A stretch of 64,000 bases of DNA from Verrucomicrobiota bacterium (GCA_022709905.1 JAKLHY010000036.1:1-64000), one strand, 5' to 3'; counted from the stretch's first letter, positions 10,360-20,404 are shown. Program-made: numbers and translations. Notes: a model not told the origin generated them from the sequence alone.

Positions 10360-11646
10360 ATGAGAATCCCCCGCTTCATTGAAACAGCCTTGTGCTTAAC
10401 CGCGGCTTTCGCGGGCGCAACGGCCTCATCGGCCCAGACCAACTCGAATCAGGCCTGGCCGCAATTTCGCGGGCCGGATGGACAGGCCACCAGCCAGAAT
10501 CAAGGGCTGCCTGTCACTTGGAGCGCCGAGGAAAACCTTGTATGGAAAACACCGCTCCCCGGCCCGGGGGGGTCCAGTCCCATCGTCTGGGGCGACCGGA
10601 TATTCGTGACCGGCTTCACCGGCTACGCTGTGCCAGGATCCTCAAGTGGCGATCTGAACGCGCTCGAGCGTCATGTGATTTGCCTGGATCGCAAGGACGG
10701 CAAGATCCTCTGGCGGAAGAATGTCCCGGCGATCCAACCCGAACAAGCCACGGTGCGCGATCATGGTTACGCGTCGAGCACGCCACTGGCGGATGCCGAC
10801 CGGCTCTATGTCTTCTTCGGCAAATCAGGCGTGCTGACGTTCGATCACGACGGCCGGCAACTATGGCGGGCGAACGTCGGTTCGAAGACTCACGGTTGGG
10901 GATCGGCGGCCTCGCCGTTGCTTTACCAGGACTGGATTATCGTCAATGCCGCCGTCGAATCCGATTCGTTGGTGGCCTTGAACAAACAGACCGGCGCGGA
11001 AGTCTGGCGCGCCGTCGGCCTGAAAGAATCGTGGAACACGCCGATCTTGGCGCCCGTGACCGGCGGCGCAACGGAACTGGTTGTGGCCATCGCCGGTCAG
11101 GTGCTCGGATTCGATCCCGCCACCGGGAAACGCCTTTGGTCTTGCGCCACAGGAATCAGCTGGTACATGGTGCCCAGCCTGGTGCGCCACCAAGACATCG
11201 TGTTTTGCATTGGGGGACGCACGGGCGGTGGCCTGGCCGTCCGCGCGGGCGGGCGTGGCGATGTAACCGAATCCCACCGGCTATGGACCCTCAACAAAGG
11301 TTCCAATGTCTCGTCGCCGCTCTTTCACGAAGGTCATCTTTATTGGTTGCATGAAAATCTCGGCACGGTCTATTGCGCCGAAGCGGCGACCGGCAAGATG
11401 GTCTTTGAGGAACGTCTGACCTCCGCCGGTCAATTCTACGCTTCTCCCGTCTGCGCGGACGGCAAGCTCTATTGCGTCAACCGTCGCGGCAGTGTGTTTG
11501 TCATCGCGGCCAAACCGAAGTTTCAACTGCTGGCCTGAAACGAGCTGGGAGACCGCGGCAGTTTCGACGCCAGTCCCGCCGTGGACGGACACCGTTTGCT
11601 GGTGCGTTCGGACAAGTGCCTTTACTGCGTGGGGAAGGAAAACTGA
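10360..11646 (+). pseudogene. Exported PQQ-like beta-propeller protein with a premature TGA
   Basis: ATG 10360 is chosen because it begins a signal peptide (ETALCLTAAFAGATASSAQ). Propeller repeats follow: WPQFRGPDGQATSQNQGLPV, ICLDRKDGKILWRKNV, VALNKQTGAEVWRAV, GFDPATGKRLWSCATG, YCAEAATGKMVFEERL and ADGKLYCVNRRGSVFVI. TGA at 11536-11538 stops it at 392 residues. The same frame then continues NELGDRGSFDASPAVDGHRL and SDKCLYCVGKEN to TGA 11644-11646, which is the normal end of this family. A CGA to TGA change would explain it. Only about 36 residues of the last blade are lost, so the shortened product may still fold. These proteins are exported 8-bladed propellers of mostly unknown role; not all bind PQQ. 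Confidence 0.75.
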
Positions 11647-12053
11647 CTGGGGCTTGGTGGAGCGAGGCTGGCCTCAAACCTGATTGCCGCGCGGCTTCTC
11701 GTCGGCGCGGCGGGCGCCAGCATAGCAAACCTCCGTATCAACACCACCGAAAGCAGACCCTAAATGTGTTAACTATTATTTTGAGGGCTGACCCCAAGGC
11801 CCCTTTCTCGATATTACCTTGCTTTGTCCGGTTGTTTGGTCGATAATAATCACATTTATCCCCGGGACGATCGAGAGGTTGTTGTTCAGAAAGCTAAAAC
11901 GCAGCGCCCGCGCGGCTCATCCGGATCGAGGGTAATCTGATCCCTGCCGGGTGCGCCGAGTTGATTGCGCGTCGTCCGCCCGGCTCAGCGGTTCGGCCCA
12001 GTTGGGCTTTGCGTTTCTGGGCAGGGCATAACTGAAGACAAGAGGTTGTTTCC
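11647..12053. other. Intergenic region with AT-rich inverted repeat
   Basis: The 407 bases before the beta-strand-repeat protein hold no gene. TAAATGTG at 11761-11768 and CACATTTA at 11851-11858 are perfect inverted repeats, with further partial pairing inside them (ATTATT against AATAAT). This 98-bp AT-rich patch stands out from the GC-rich surroundings. A smaller GC stem (CCGCGC...GCGCGG) lies just after the PQQ gene but has no T-run. The last bases carry AGAGG about ten bases before ATG 12054, a plausible ribosome binding site. Confidence 0.4.
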
Positions 12054-15000
12054 ATGAAAACCATTCAGCCACAAAACCACGGTTTGAACCACGGTTTGAA
12101 ATCCGAGCCCGCACGCGCACCCCACGTATCATGGGCCGTTATCCCCCTGCTGTTGCTTGGGATCGGACTGCTGATGCCGGAGCTGGCCCGAGCTGAGGAG
12201 TTGGCCTGGACGGGGCGCAGCAGCGGCTACTGGCGCAACCCTGTGAACTGGGAACCGATCGCCATCCCTCAGACGGGCGATGATCTCGTGTTTCCGTTCA
12301 GGTATACACCCACGGCCACGACCAATAATTTTGACCCCGGGGGGCGGCTCCGCTCGATCACCATTTACGGCCCCAACTACGCGCTGCGCGGTACTCCCAT
12401 CCTACTGAACGGCAGGATCGCTACACTTTACGGCGCGGGTGAATCCGCCTCGGTTGACTTGGACATCACCTTTCAGTGGCGACCGGATGCGGCCATGAAC
12501 TGCGGATTTTCCCCGGCGTACAGTGACTCGATTCTCTATGTCACCGGCGACCTGGACCTTCTGAGCTCAATCATGGTCACCGATCGTGGGAATGTGCTGT
12601 TGGGTGGCGCTATTAGTGGCACAGGTGGCATCACCAAGTATGGCAATGGCTACTTGCGCCTCTATGGTTCGACCGACAACACCTACACGGGTACGACCCG
12701 CCTCATCTCCGGGACGCTCGAATTAGGCAAGACGGGCGCCAACGCGATGGGGGGCGATCTCTCCGTGGGCGATAGCCAAGGGACGGACATCGTGCGTTGG
12801 CTGCGCGGAAACCAACTGCCGGACACCACCACCGTGACGGTCTATGCGGACGCGTTGCTGGATCTCGATAACTTCAATGAAACCATCGGCGGGCTTGTCC
12901 TGCGCGCGGGAAAGGTGGAAACAGGTTCCGGCACGCTCACCTTGAATGGTGGTGTAACGGCCGGTGACGTGGTTGGCGTGGCCAGCATCCGAGGCAAGCT
13001 TGCGCTCGGCGCCGCCACGCGGACCTTCGAGGTCCTTCACCAGCCCGACCAGGGCGGTTATCCACAATTGCGCGTGCACGCGGCGATCAGTGGCGCGGGC
13101 GGCCTGATGAAGACGGGGGGCGGGTATCTCAGCCTGGCCGGATCCAACACCTACCGGGGACTGACGACGGTGGGCGATGGCACATTAATCGCGGAATCGG
13201 ACGCGGCGTTAGGCGACACAACCCGTGGAACGGTGGTCCAAGCCGGCGGGGCGCTGTACTTAAGCAACGTCCAAGTCGGCGAGGAATCGTTGACCGTCAC
13301 CGGAAGCGGCCATATCAATTCATCCGCGCTGATGGCTTTCGGGCTGGCAACCAATTCTTGGGGCGGGCCTGTCACCTTCATGAATCCGGTGGGCATCTAT
13401 GTCAACGGACGCGGCTGGCTTCGTTTCAGCGGGCCCATGGACGGCGCGGGCGGTCCCATTCTGACAGGTCCGGGGACGGTCGTCTTCTCGGGCACCCGCG
13501 GCAACACCTACACGGGCGAGACCGTGGTCAACCAAGGCGCGCTCGAGTTGGGCAAGACCGCCGGCACGGGCGTGGCCATCCGTTACGGTACGTTGTACAT
13601 CGGCGATGGAGTGGGAGGCGCGCAGGCGGACGTGGTACGGTTTCTGGCCAACAACCAATTGTGGTCGACAGTCCCGGTTGTCATCACGAACTCCGGCTGG
13701 CTGGACTTAAACAACTACAACGACACCGTGGGAGACCTGACGTTGTCAGCGGGCAGGATCGACACGGGCACGGGGCTGCTGACGCTGGCAGGGGATGTGA
13801 GCGCTCGCCCCGCGGGATTGGAGAAGGCCGCGATCCATGGTCGGATGGCGCTATCGGGTGCGATACGAACCTTTGAGGTGACGTCCGGTGGCCAACCGGT
13901 CGTTCCCGAGCCGGTGCTGCAGATGGAGGCCGAGATCAGTGGGCCGGCTGGCCTGCACAAAACAGGCGATGCCACCCTGGCCCTCCGCGGCGCCAACAGC
14001 TACAGCGGCCTGACCACGGTCGCCGAGGGTGTGCTGATGGTGCTGGCGGATACGGCCTTGGGAACGACCGCCGCAGGCACGATCGTGCACGAACAAGCCA
14101 TTCTAACTCTGGGTTCCATCTACAACCGGGGCATTCATGTTGGGGATGAAGCCCTCACCCTCCGGGGATGGCTGAGTGCGGCCGGTGGATTCGACACGTC
14201 GAATTCCTGGTCGGGACCCATCACGCTGGCGGCCAACGTCGATATAAGTGTCCGTGGAAATGGCTTCTTGAACCTGTCCGGACCGATCACAGGCCCGGGC
14301 GGTTTTACCAAGGGCGCAGGAGATTCGGGCACTCTCATCCTGAGCGGGGCCGATGCCAACGCCTATGCCGGCGCCACCTCTGTGCGCGATGGCACGCTAG
14401 TGCTGGCCAAGAGCGAAACCGACGGCGCCATCCCTGGGCTGTTGGGGATTGGCAGCGATAAAGGGGGAACAGGGAGCGCCGTCGTTCGGCTGCAGCGGCC
14501 CAACCAAATTGCGAACAATTCCAGTATTACCATCACTGCGTCGGGCCGGTTCGATCTGAACGGGTATTACGACCGCATCGACGCGGTAACCGGCAATGGT
14601 TCCGTCGCGTTAGGTTCCGGTCATCTGATCGCGGGTCACAGCGGCAGCAGCTTCACGTTTGACGGTCGGGTCTCGGGCACGGGGTATCTCTGGAAAGTGG
14701 GCGGCGGCACGTGGACGCTGACGGCCGACAACACTTACAGCGGGACGACTAGGATCGAGGCGGGCACGCTGTTGGTCAACGGCATGCAGGCCGCCAGCGA
14801 CATCGAGATCCAGAGCCATGGCGTTCTGGGGGGCGCTGGCATCGTTGGCCACATCACCTCAATCGGTGGGGCAATTTCACCCGGATCCAGCTCTGGGATG
14901 CTGACCAGCAGCAATATTCTCCTGGATGCCGAATCGGACTTTGTGGTTGAACTCACCAGCGCCGGCGCTGACCAGTTAAACGCGCGCGGCAAAGTCGCTT

Positions 15001-15440
15001 TGGGCAATGCCCGCCTGATCCTGGCCGCGCCCGGTCTGATGCCCACGGAGGGTCAGGAGTTTATCATTCTCAAGAACGACGGCACGGACGCGATCATTGG
15101 CACGTTTGCCGGGTTGTTGGAAGGGACGCGTGTCACGGCGGGGCCCTGTGAGTTCCGGATCACTTACGCGGGCGGCACCGGAAACGACGTGGGGCTGATA
15201 GCCACCAACACCGCCGCTTTGTGGCCGGCCCTGACTATCCGGCGAACAGCGACCAACACTGTGGTCGTATCTTGGCCGCAAACTGAAATAACGTGGTTCC
15301 TGCAAAAAACAACAAACCTGGGAGCTATGCCTGTCTTATGGTCGGAAATTCCGCCGCCGTATCTTACCAGTCCGGCCGATTACTTTTTTACCGAGCCAGC
15401 CTCGGTCGGCAACATGTTTTATCGCTTGTCCAAGCCTTGA
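12054..15440 (+). CDS. Large surface protein with autotransporter-associated beta-strand (PATR) repeats
   Basis: The 1128-residue protein has a long N-terminal signal region (VIPLLLLGIGLLMPELARA) and opens with ELAWTGRSSGYWRNPVNWEP, typical of PATR proteins. At least six repeats of the type NTYTG-TT-...-GTLELG can be read: GTTRLISGTLELGK, GLTTVGDGTLIAE, GETVVNQGALELGK, GLTTVAEGVLMVL, GATSVRDGTLVLAK and GTTRIEAGTLLVN. These build a beta-helical passenger. There is no autotransporter barrel. The protein ends in a module (VVVSWPQTEITWFLQKTTNL...MFYRLSKP) shared with four other secreted proteins here, which may anchor or sort it. An adhesin or matrix role is inferred. It appears intact. Confidence 0.8.
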   Translation: MKTIQPQNHGLNHGLKSEPARAPHVSWAVIPLLLLGIGLLMPELARAEELAWTGRSSGYWRNPVNWEPIAIPQTGDDLVFPFRYTPTATTNNFDPGGRLRSITIYGPNYALRGTPILLNGRIATLYGAGESASVDLDITFQWRPDAAMNCGFSPAYSDSILYVTGDLDLLSSIMVTDRGNVLLGGAISGTGGITKYGNGYLRLYGSTDNTYTGTTRLISGTLELGKTGANAMGGDLSVGDSQGTDIVRWLRGNQLPDTTTVTVYADALLDLDNFNETIGGLVLRAGKVETGSGTLTLNGGVTAGDVVGVASIRGKLALGAATRTFEVLHQPDQGGYPQLRVHAAISGAGGLMKTGGGYLSLAGSNTYRGLTTVGDGTLIAESDAALGDTTRGTVVQAGGALYLSNVQVGEESLTVTGSGHINSSALMAFGLATNSWGGPVTFMNPVGIYVNGRGWLRFSGPMDGAGGPILTGPGTVVFSGTRGNTYTGETVVNQGALELGKTAGTGVAIRYGTLYIGDGVGGAQADVVRFLANNQLWSTVPVVITNSGWLDLNNYNDTVGDLTLSAGRIDTGTGLLTLAGDVSARPAGLEKAAIHGRMALSGAIRTFEVTSGGQPVVPEPVLQMEAEISGPAGLHKTGDATLALRGANSYSGLTTVAEGVLMVLADTALGTTAAGTIVHEQAILTLGSIYNRGIHVGDEALTLRGWLSAAGGFDTSNSWSGPITLAANVDISVRGNGFLNLSGPITGPGGFTKGAGDSGTLILSGADANAYAGATSVRDGTLVLAKSETDGAIPGLLGIGSDKGGTGSAVVRLQRPNQIANNSSITITASGRFDLNGYYDRIDAVTGNGSVALGSGHLIAGHSGSSFTFDGRVSGTGYLWKVGGGTWTLTADNTYSGTTRIEAGTLLVNGMQAASDIEIQSHGVLGGAGIVGHITSIGGAISPGSSSGMLTSSNILLDAESDFVVELTSAGADQLNARGKVALGNARLILAAPGLMPTEGQEFIILKNDGTDAIIGTFAGLLEGTRVTAGPCEFRITYAGGTGNDVGLIATNTAALWPALTIRRTATNTVVVSWPQTEITWFLQKTTNLGAMPVLWSEIPPPYLTSPADYFFTEPASVGNMFYRLSKP

Positions 15441-15483
15441 ACATTTGGCGCCCGCGAGCCGATGGTCTCCCTGAGGCCCCCCC

Positions 15484-17121
15484 TTACTTCGCGGGTCGGT
15501 TGCGGCTATTGGCAGCGGGCGTGGCGACGTCGGTGAATGGGGGCCGTTCGAACATTTGGCCATCACCGATCACGCGAGGATCGCCTGTTTCCCGCAAGAC
15601 GGTCAGCAGTTGTGTCGCCAGAGAGCGTTTCCGATCCGCGTAGGCAGGGTTGGCGGCCAGGTTGTTGATCTGATCAGGATCCTGTTCGAGATCGTAAAGC
15701 TCCTCCGCGGGACGCTTTCCGAAGGCATATTGATAGTGCCATAGCCACAGGGATTCGTCCTGTTGACCGACGAGCCACGCTTTGGTGGGGCTGGCGTCCA
15801 TGTCAGCAAACGCGGCATAGGTGCTACGTTCGAGCACTTCGGCAGAGGGGCGTTGAGCCTTGTCGGTAAAACCGGGACGGCCCAGGGGCCAGCGGTCAGG
15901 CTCGAAGTTGCGAATATAAAGGAACTCAGCCGTGCGCAACGCCCGATGGGGATAGGGCCGGTGGCCTTCGCGGGCCGAGGCGACGTGGCGCTCCCGGCCG
16001 GTGACGACGAAGTTGCGCGCGGGATCCACGACTCCTCCTTTTCGGGAGCGAAGCACATGGAGGAAACTCTGACCGGTCATTGTTTCAGGCGGTTCCACGC
16101 CAGCCGCTTCCAGGAACGTGGGCGCCAGATCCATCAAGTTAATAAAATCATCCACAACCCGGCCTCCCTGGATGCCGGGACCGGCGGCAATAAGAGCCAC
16201 CCCAACGCCAAAGTCGTAGAGGTTGCATTTTCCGCCAGGGACTCCCGGCATGCCATGGTCGCCGCTAATCACCACGAGGGTGCGGTCGAGTTCGCCCGAA
16301 ACTTCGAGCTTGTGGAGGAGAACGCCAACCCCGGCATCCCATGCTTGGATCTCCCCCAGGTAATCGGCAAAATCGGCACGCACCTCCGGCACGTCGGGCA
16401 TGAATTTTGGAAGCTTACCCTTGAGTGAATCCGGATTGATGCCCCACAGGGCCTGCCCGGAGCCTTTCTCCCAAGCGCGGTGGGTAAGAGTGGGACCAAA
16501 CCAGTAGCAGAACGGCCGGCCCGGCTGGCGATCGGCCAGAAACGCCTCGAAGTTGTCGCGGACTTGGCCGAGGATGGTATCGCGAGCCGCCTCGAAACTC
16601 AGGCCTTGGCGAACGAGCTTGGTGGCGTTTTCGGAGAAGTCGCAGAAATCGCGTCCGGCTTTTTCGTAGGCGTGTTTCTGGCCGCCGTAGGGGGCGTCGA
16701 CGGGGCTGCCGGGACTCCAGACTTTGTAACTCTTGCCCATGTGATAGCCCGCATCCCTGAGCAACAGCGGATAACTCGGAATGCTTGGATCCCACTGCGC
16801 CCCTTGCAGGATGGCGCCGCGTCCGGTGCGCCAGAAATACTGTCCCGAGAGGAGCGAACTGCGACACGGAGTGCAGGATGGCGCCGTGACAAAGGCGTTC
16901 TTAAAGAGAACACCCCGCCGTGCGATCCGGTCGAGAACGGGAGTCTTGAGCACCTGGTTGATCGAAGGACCCGACTCGACGGAGGCGTAGATGCTGGCGA
17001 AGCGACCCCAATCGTCGGCAAAGCAAAACAGTATGTTCGGGCGCGGAGGTTCCGCCGGAAGCCCATAACATGAGGCGAGGATCGAGCCCAGCAGCATGCA
17101 GCGCGTGATAAGATGTTTCAT
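15484..17121 (-). CDS. Exported type I sulfatase
   Basis: This 545-residue arylsulfatase-family enzyme has a signal peptide. It carries the metal-binding start RPNILFCFADDWG (Asp36-Asp37) and the formylglycine motif CTPCRSSLLSG (Cys83), which a formylglycine-generating enzyme would need to mature. Further family motifs are VVISGDHGMPGVPGGK, LLRDAGYHMGKSYKVW and the C-terminal EELYDLEQDPDQINNLA. It should remove sulfate esters from glycans outside the cytoplasm. Its ATG overlaps the stop of the GH59 gene (ATGA at 17121-17118), so the two are translationally coupled. That pairing points to a sulfated galactoside, although the exact position of sulfate cannot be predicted. The family subgroup was not determined. 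Intact. Confidence 0.88.
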   Translation of the reverse strand: MKHLITRCMLLGSILASCYGLPAEPPRPNILFCFADDWGRFASIYASVESGPSINQVLKTPVLDRIARRGVLFKNAFVTAPSCTPCRSSLLSGQYFWRTGRGAILQGAQWDPSIPSYPLLLRDAGYHMGKSYKVWSPGSPVDAPYGGQKHAYEKAGRDFCDFSENATKLVRQGLSFEAARDTILGQVRDNFEAFLADRQPGRPFCYWFGPTLTHRAWEKGSGQALWGINPDSLKGKLPKFMPDVPEVRADFADYLGEIQAWDAGVGVLLHKLEVSGELDRTLVVISGDHGMPGVPGGKCNLYDFGVGVALIAAGPGIQGGRVVDDFINLMDLAPTFLEAAGVEPPETMTGQSFLHVLRSRKGGVVDPARNFVVTGRERHVASAREGHRPYPHRALRTAEFLYIRNFEPDRWPLGRPGFTDKAQRPSAEVLERSTYAAFADMDASPTKAWLVGQQDESLWLWHYQYAFGKRPAEELYDLEQDPDQINNLAANPAYADRKRSLATQLLTVLRETGDPRVIGDGQMFERPPFTDVATPAANSRNRPAK

Positions 17122-19106
17122 GGAACCGGTGGAGTTATATGCACATTGTCAAATCGAGCCGGATGGAATCGGCTCGCAATTCCCACCAAACCGCGCTGAT
17201 AAGTCGAGTCGCGGAGGTCGGCCAGGGTCTGGCCATCCAATGTGGCCATGATCCGGTCGTCAAGGCATCGCAAAGAGACCGAGTGCCAGCGTGTATCGGG
17301 TTCCGAAGCGACGCCATGAGCGAGGACCTTGCGGGCGGTGGTGAGTTCCCAACGTCCATCACCAAACAGGCGGAAACAGTAGCCGGCCGGTTGTGCAGTC
17401 GTGAAATGAATCCATGTTGCCCCTGGGTACCACCGGGCCAGAACGGCGATAAAACGCTCACGACGGGCATGGGTCTCCGAGGGCAGCGACTCGAAGCTTG
17501 CCTCAACGCTCACGCCGATGTTGTTCCAGCCCTCGTCACCCATCACAGAATAGGCATAACCTGCTTTGGCCCAATCAATGCCCGGGCGATGGACTTGTTG
17601 GCGGAGACACTGTCCCCCGCCCTCGCGTGACACCACTTCGAACGCGCCTCCCATGTCGCAAAGGAAACGGGCGGTTCCGTTGAGTCGGTAGCTTTCGAAA
17701 TCGTCACGGTAGGGCAAGAGAAATGGCGAGGGCGGTGGACTCGACGCGGAACCTTTACGTTGGCCGGAGGTGGTGGTGATCGAGTAGATGCAGTTGGGAT
17801 TCAGTGTGATCATCCATACGCCGTTGCTGGCGACCAGGTCAGGCTGCGGGATGAACTGCTCCATCATATCCGAGCGCCAAATCCGCAGGGGTTGCGGGGC
17901 CATTCCGCCGACCGACTGGAGTGCCAGAGTTTGATCACCTTTTGCCTCGGTAGTTTCGATGACGAGAGAGAAGTTTTTGCCATTGGGCGCGATGAACCCG
18001 ACCATGCTGCCGCCTTTGGGAAGCTTTCGGCTCAAGCCATCGAGGAAGCGCCAACCCGGCTTGGCAAACTGTGTGATGTGTGCGACTGCCCAGAGTGTCG
18101 GGGCGATCTCGAACGCGCCCGACCAGGGAGTGTTCGCGGTGATCACCCCCGAGCGCGGCGCGGGCAAACAATCGTAGTAAGCGCTGATCGGGCTCCAGAA
18201 GTTGATCTTGGTGAGCCCGCGTTCGAGGAAGGCATTGTTGATGCTCGCCGAGCGCCTCCAGAGAAACGGCTGCATGGTGTTCCAATCCCACTCCCCATGT
18301 TCGGACGACCAGGTGCGGACACCGGCGGCACGGAGTTTGGCGACCGAAGGGGGCACTTCGCCGTAGGGATAATGGACGCCAATCGCATGAAGACACTGGG
18401 CCAACTCCGGATCGGCGGCGGCCTGTTCGGCAATCTTCCACTGGTCTTTGGGCGGACCGTTCATGTCGCCCCCGACAATTTTGACATGTTTCAGGCCGTT
18501 GGCATCCAGGGTGCGCCGCAGGAGCTTGATCCAGTCAGGCGTGACCTCCTTCTCATTCCAGCAACCCACCAGTCCGATATCGAGGTTGTGGAACTGCTTG
18601 CCGCCGTTAAGGAAACCAACGAGATAGTCCGCCATGTCCTGGGAGCAGTAGTGGCCGTTGCCAATCCAGCCCGGCGCGCCCCACGGCAGGCAGTCAAGAA
18701 TGATATTCGGGTTGCGCCTCTTTGCCTCCTTCATCAGCCACCACTCGTAGCCCCGTTCAAAATACTCGCGCTTTGGGTGGTCGAGTTCCTCGCGGTTCCG
18801 CGCATGGGTCGGTTCCGTGCCGTCAGTTGAGTTAATCTCGCCCCCAACCTCGACCTTGAGGTGTTGGAAACCGGCCCCATATTTCGGGAGAAACAGCCAG
18901 TCGAGGATGTTGCTTCGGGCCGGTTCGGGATAGTCGATGAGCAGCCGGGTCGAGGCCCCGGCGCTGACGGCCCCAATGCCTTCAAATTCGGCCCCGGACT
19001 TGGAGGGATTAATCACACATTGCAGCTCGGCGGCTTGAAGGGAAGCCGTGTAGACAAGCGCTCCCAAAACGAGGGGCGCAAAGACAAAGGCCGCTTTATT
19101 GTTCAT
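17118..19106 (-). CDS. GH59 beta-galactosidase (galactocerebrosidase-like)
   Basis: The 662-residue exported protein follows the GALC layout. After a signal peptide comes EFEGIGAVSAGASTRLLIDY, then the TIM barrel with acid/base Glu185 in GCWNEKEV and nucleophile Glu269 in WSSEHGEWDW. A beta-sandwich follows (about 330-450), then a C-terminal lectin-like domain (about 470-655: RDDFESYRLNGTARF, GLVGIASRFHPARFDNV). Length and domain order match mammalian galactocerebrosidase (about 670 residues). The reaction should be release of terminal beta-galactose. The translationally coupled sulfatase gene downstream suggests the natural substrate is a galactosyl-sulfate glycan or lipid. Both catalytic Glu residues are present and no damage is visible. 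Confidence 0.87.
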   Translation of the reverse strand: MNNKAAFVFAPLVLGALVYTASLQAAELQCVINPSKSGAEFEGIGAVSAGASTRLLIDYPEPARSNILDWLFLPKYGAGFQHLKVEVGGEINSTDGTEPTHARNREELDHPKREYFERGYEWWLMKEAKRRNPNIILDCLPWGAPGWIGNGHYCSQDMADYLVGFLNGGKQFHNLDIGLVGCWNEKEVTPDWIKLLRRTLDANGLKHVKIVGGDMNGPPKDQWKIAEQAAADPELAQCLHAIGVHYPYGEVPPSVAKLRAAGVRTWSSEHGEWDWNTMQPFLWRRSASINNAFLERGLTKINFWSPISAYYDCLPAPRSGVITANTPWSGAFEIAPTLWAVAHITQFAKPGWRFLDGLSRKLPKGGSMVGFIAPNGKNFSLVIETTEAKGDQTLALQSVGGMAPQPLRIWRSDMMEQFIPQPDLVASNGVWMITLNPNCIYSITTTSGQRKGSASSPPPSPFLLPYRDDFESYRLNGTARFLCDMGGAFEVVSREGGGQCLRQQVHRPGIDWAKAGYAYSVMGDEGWNNIGVSVEASFESLPSETHARRERFIAVLARWYPGATWIHFTTAQPAGYCFRLFGDGRWELTTARKVLAHGVASEPDTRWHSVSLRCLDDRIMATLDGQTLADLRDSTYQRGLVGIASRFHPARFDNVHITPPVP

Positions 19107-19198
19107 GGGCTCGGTAGCATATCACGGATTAACTCCAGATTCGACCGCGGCGCGACACAACAGCGCATCGCCGGGATTGTGTTGTGGTGTCAATGATT

Positions 19199-20404
19199 TC
19201 AAAGGGCTGGTTCCCTGAGAACCCCCGCGCCTGTCGCCGCGCTGACCGCACGGATCTCGGGCAGAATTTGAGTGCGAAGTCGATAACCCTCGATGACATT
19301 GCGGATGAAGTCGTTGGTCGCCCCTTGTTCAATAAACGCGACCATGCACCCGCCAAAACCTGCGCCGGCCTGTCGAGCCCCGATAACTCCGGGGGCTTCC
19401 AGGATCGCCTCCATCATCGCGCGCATGGCAGGAACGCTGATTTCGTAGAGCTCACAGGCGCCTCGAAATGATTCAGCGCAATGGCGGCGAATCGCGCCAT
19501 GATCACCCGTTTCGAGGGCGCCGGCCATCAGGAGCACCCGTTCATTTTCCTGGACAATAAAGCGGCAGCGTTTGGCCACCTCGGCGGGAAGCGCGTGCTG
19601 AGCCTGCTCAAACGATAGCCGAGTCAATTCTCTCAGGCTGCCAACTCCCAGAAGCCTGGCGCCTTCTTCACATTGCGCGCGGCGTTTACCGTATTCCGAT
19701 CCTGCAAGTTGCCTTTGGAATTTCGTATTGCAGACCACGATCTGGAGGTCCTCGGAGAGGGCGACTAAACGGCTCGATAAATCGCGGCAATCCAGCAGCA
19801 GCGCGTTGTCACAACGCCCGACACACGAGGTGTATTGATCTAGAATGCCGCAGTTGACCCCAAGGGCCACAAAGCGCTGAGCCAACCGGACCTGAATCTG
19901 GGTGATAATTTCCAGGAGTTGTTCCACCCAGCCAGGCTCCGTGGCCAAATCCATGAGCAATCGATCAAAACCACGCAACGACCAGGCACGCTCGAACAGG
20001 GCAAACCCGAAGTTCGGAACGGCGAAATGCACCCGATTGTCCGCTCTCAGGAGCCGCCGGGCGTCGTCGAGCAAATGGAGATCCTCCGCGTCAGGCCACT
20101 GAAGGGCCGAAAGATCATGGTTGACTCCCAAGGGCGCGTGCGCGTGGGAGTATCCCTCCGATTGCGTGTGCCATCCTGCCCCCCACCAGTCGTAGCTCAC
20201 CGTTCCGTCGGCGGAGAGCCGCTTTTCGCAATTCAGGTCCAGGCGCAACAAATGGTTATCCAGGCGTGCGGGAAGTTCCGTCAACGCACACCTCAAATGC
20301 GCGGCGAGTTTCCGGCCCATTGCGTCCGTGTAGTTAACTTGAACCGGCAATCGGTCCACCGGTTGGCGCCAAATGGCCTGACGCACCCGTGTCTGTGGTA
20401 TCAT
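19199..20404 (-). pseudogene. Chimera: uroporphyrinogen-decarboxylase-like N-terminus fused to galactokinase C-terminus
   Basis: Start ATG 20404 (MIPQTRVRQAIWRQPVDRLP) matches the usual opening of URO-D-superfamily proteins. That similarity continues through DYDWWGAG-type and NFGFALFERAWSLRGF segments to RLAQRFVALGVN (residues about 1-184). From CGILDQYTSCVGRCDNALLL onward the protein is the second half of galactokinase: ILDQ with the catalytic Asp189, SEYGKRRAQCEEG, and the GHMP motif RQAGAGFGGCMVAF. The galactokinase N-terminus, with its GRTNLIGEH-type substrate motif and the PxGxGLSSS ATP loop, is missing, as is the second half of the URO-D barrel. The join lies in a block (RFVALGV / RFVGV-like) plausibly common to both parents. 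The fusion is perfectly in frame. Galactokinase activity is not expected. An intact galactokinase would have fitted the adjacent GH59 gene. Confidence 0.75.

Noticed and set aside
9660..11538. TGA read as Trp or selenocysteine (alternative code) to explain two interrupted genes
   Set aside because: Many intact genes here terminate at TGA, and no SECIS-like hairpin or selenoprotein context was seen. Point mutation is simpler.
11690..11720. GC stem after the PQQ gene as a terminator
   Set aside because: CCGCGC...GCGCGG has a 12-base loop and no following T-run.
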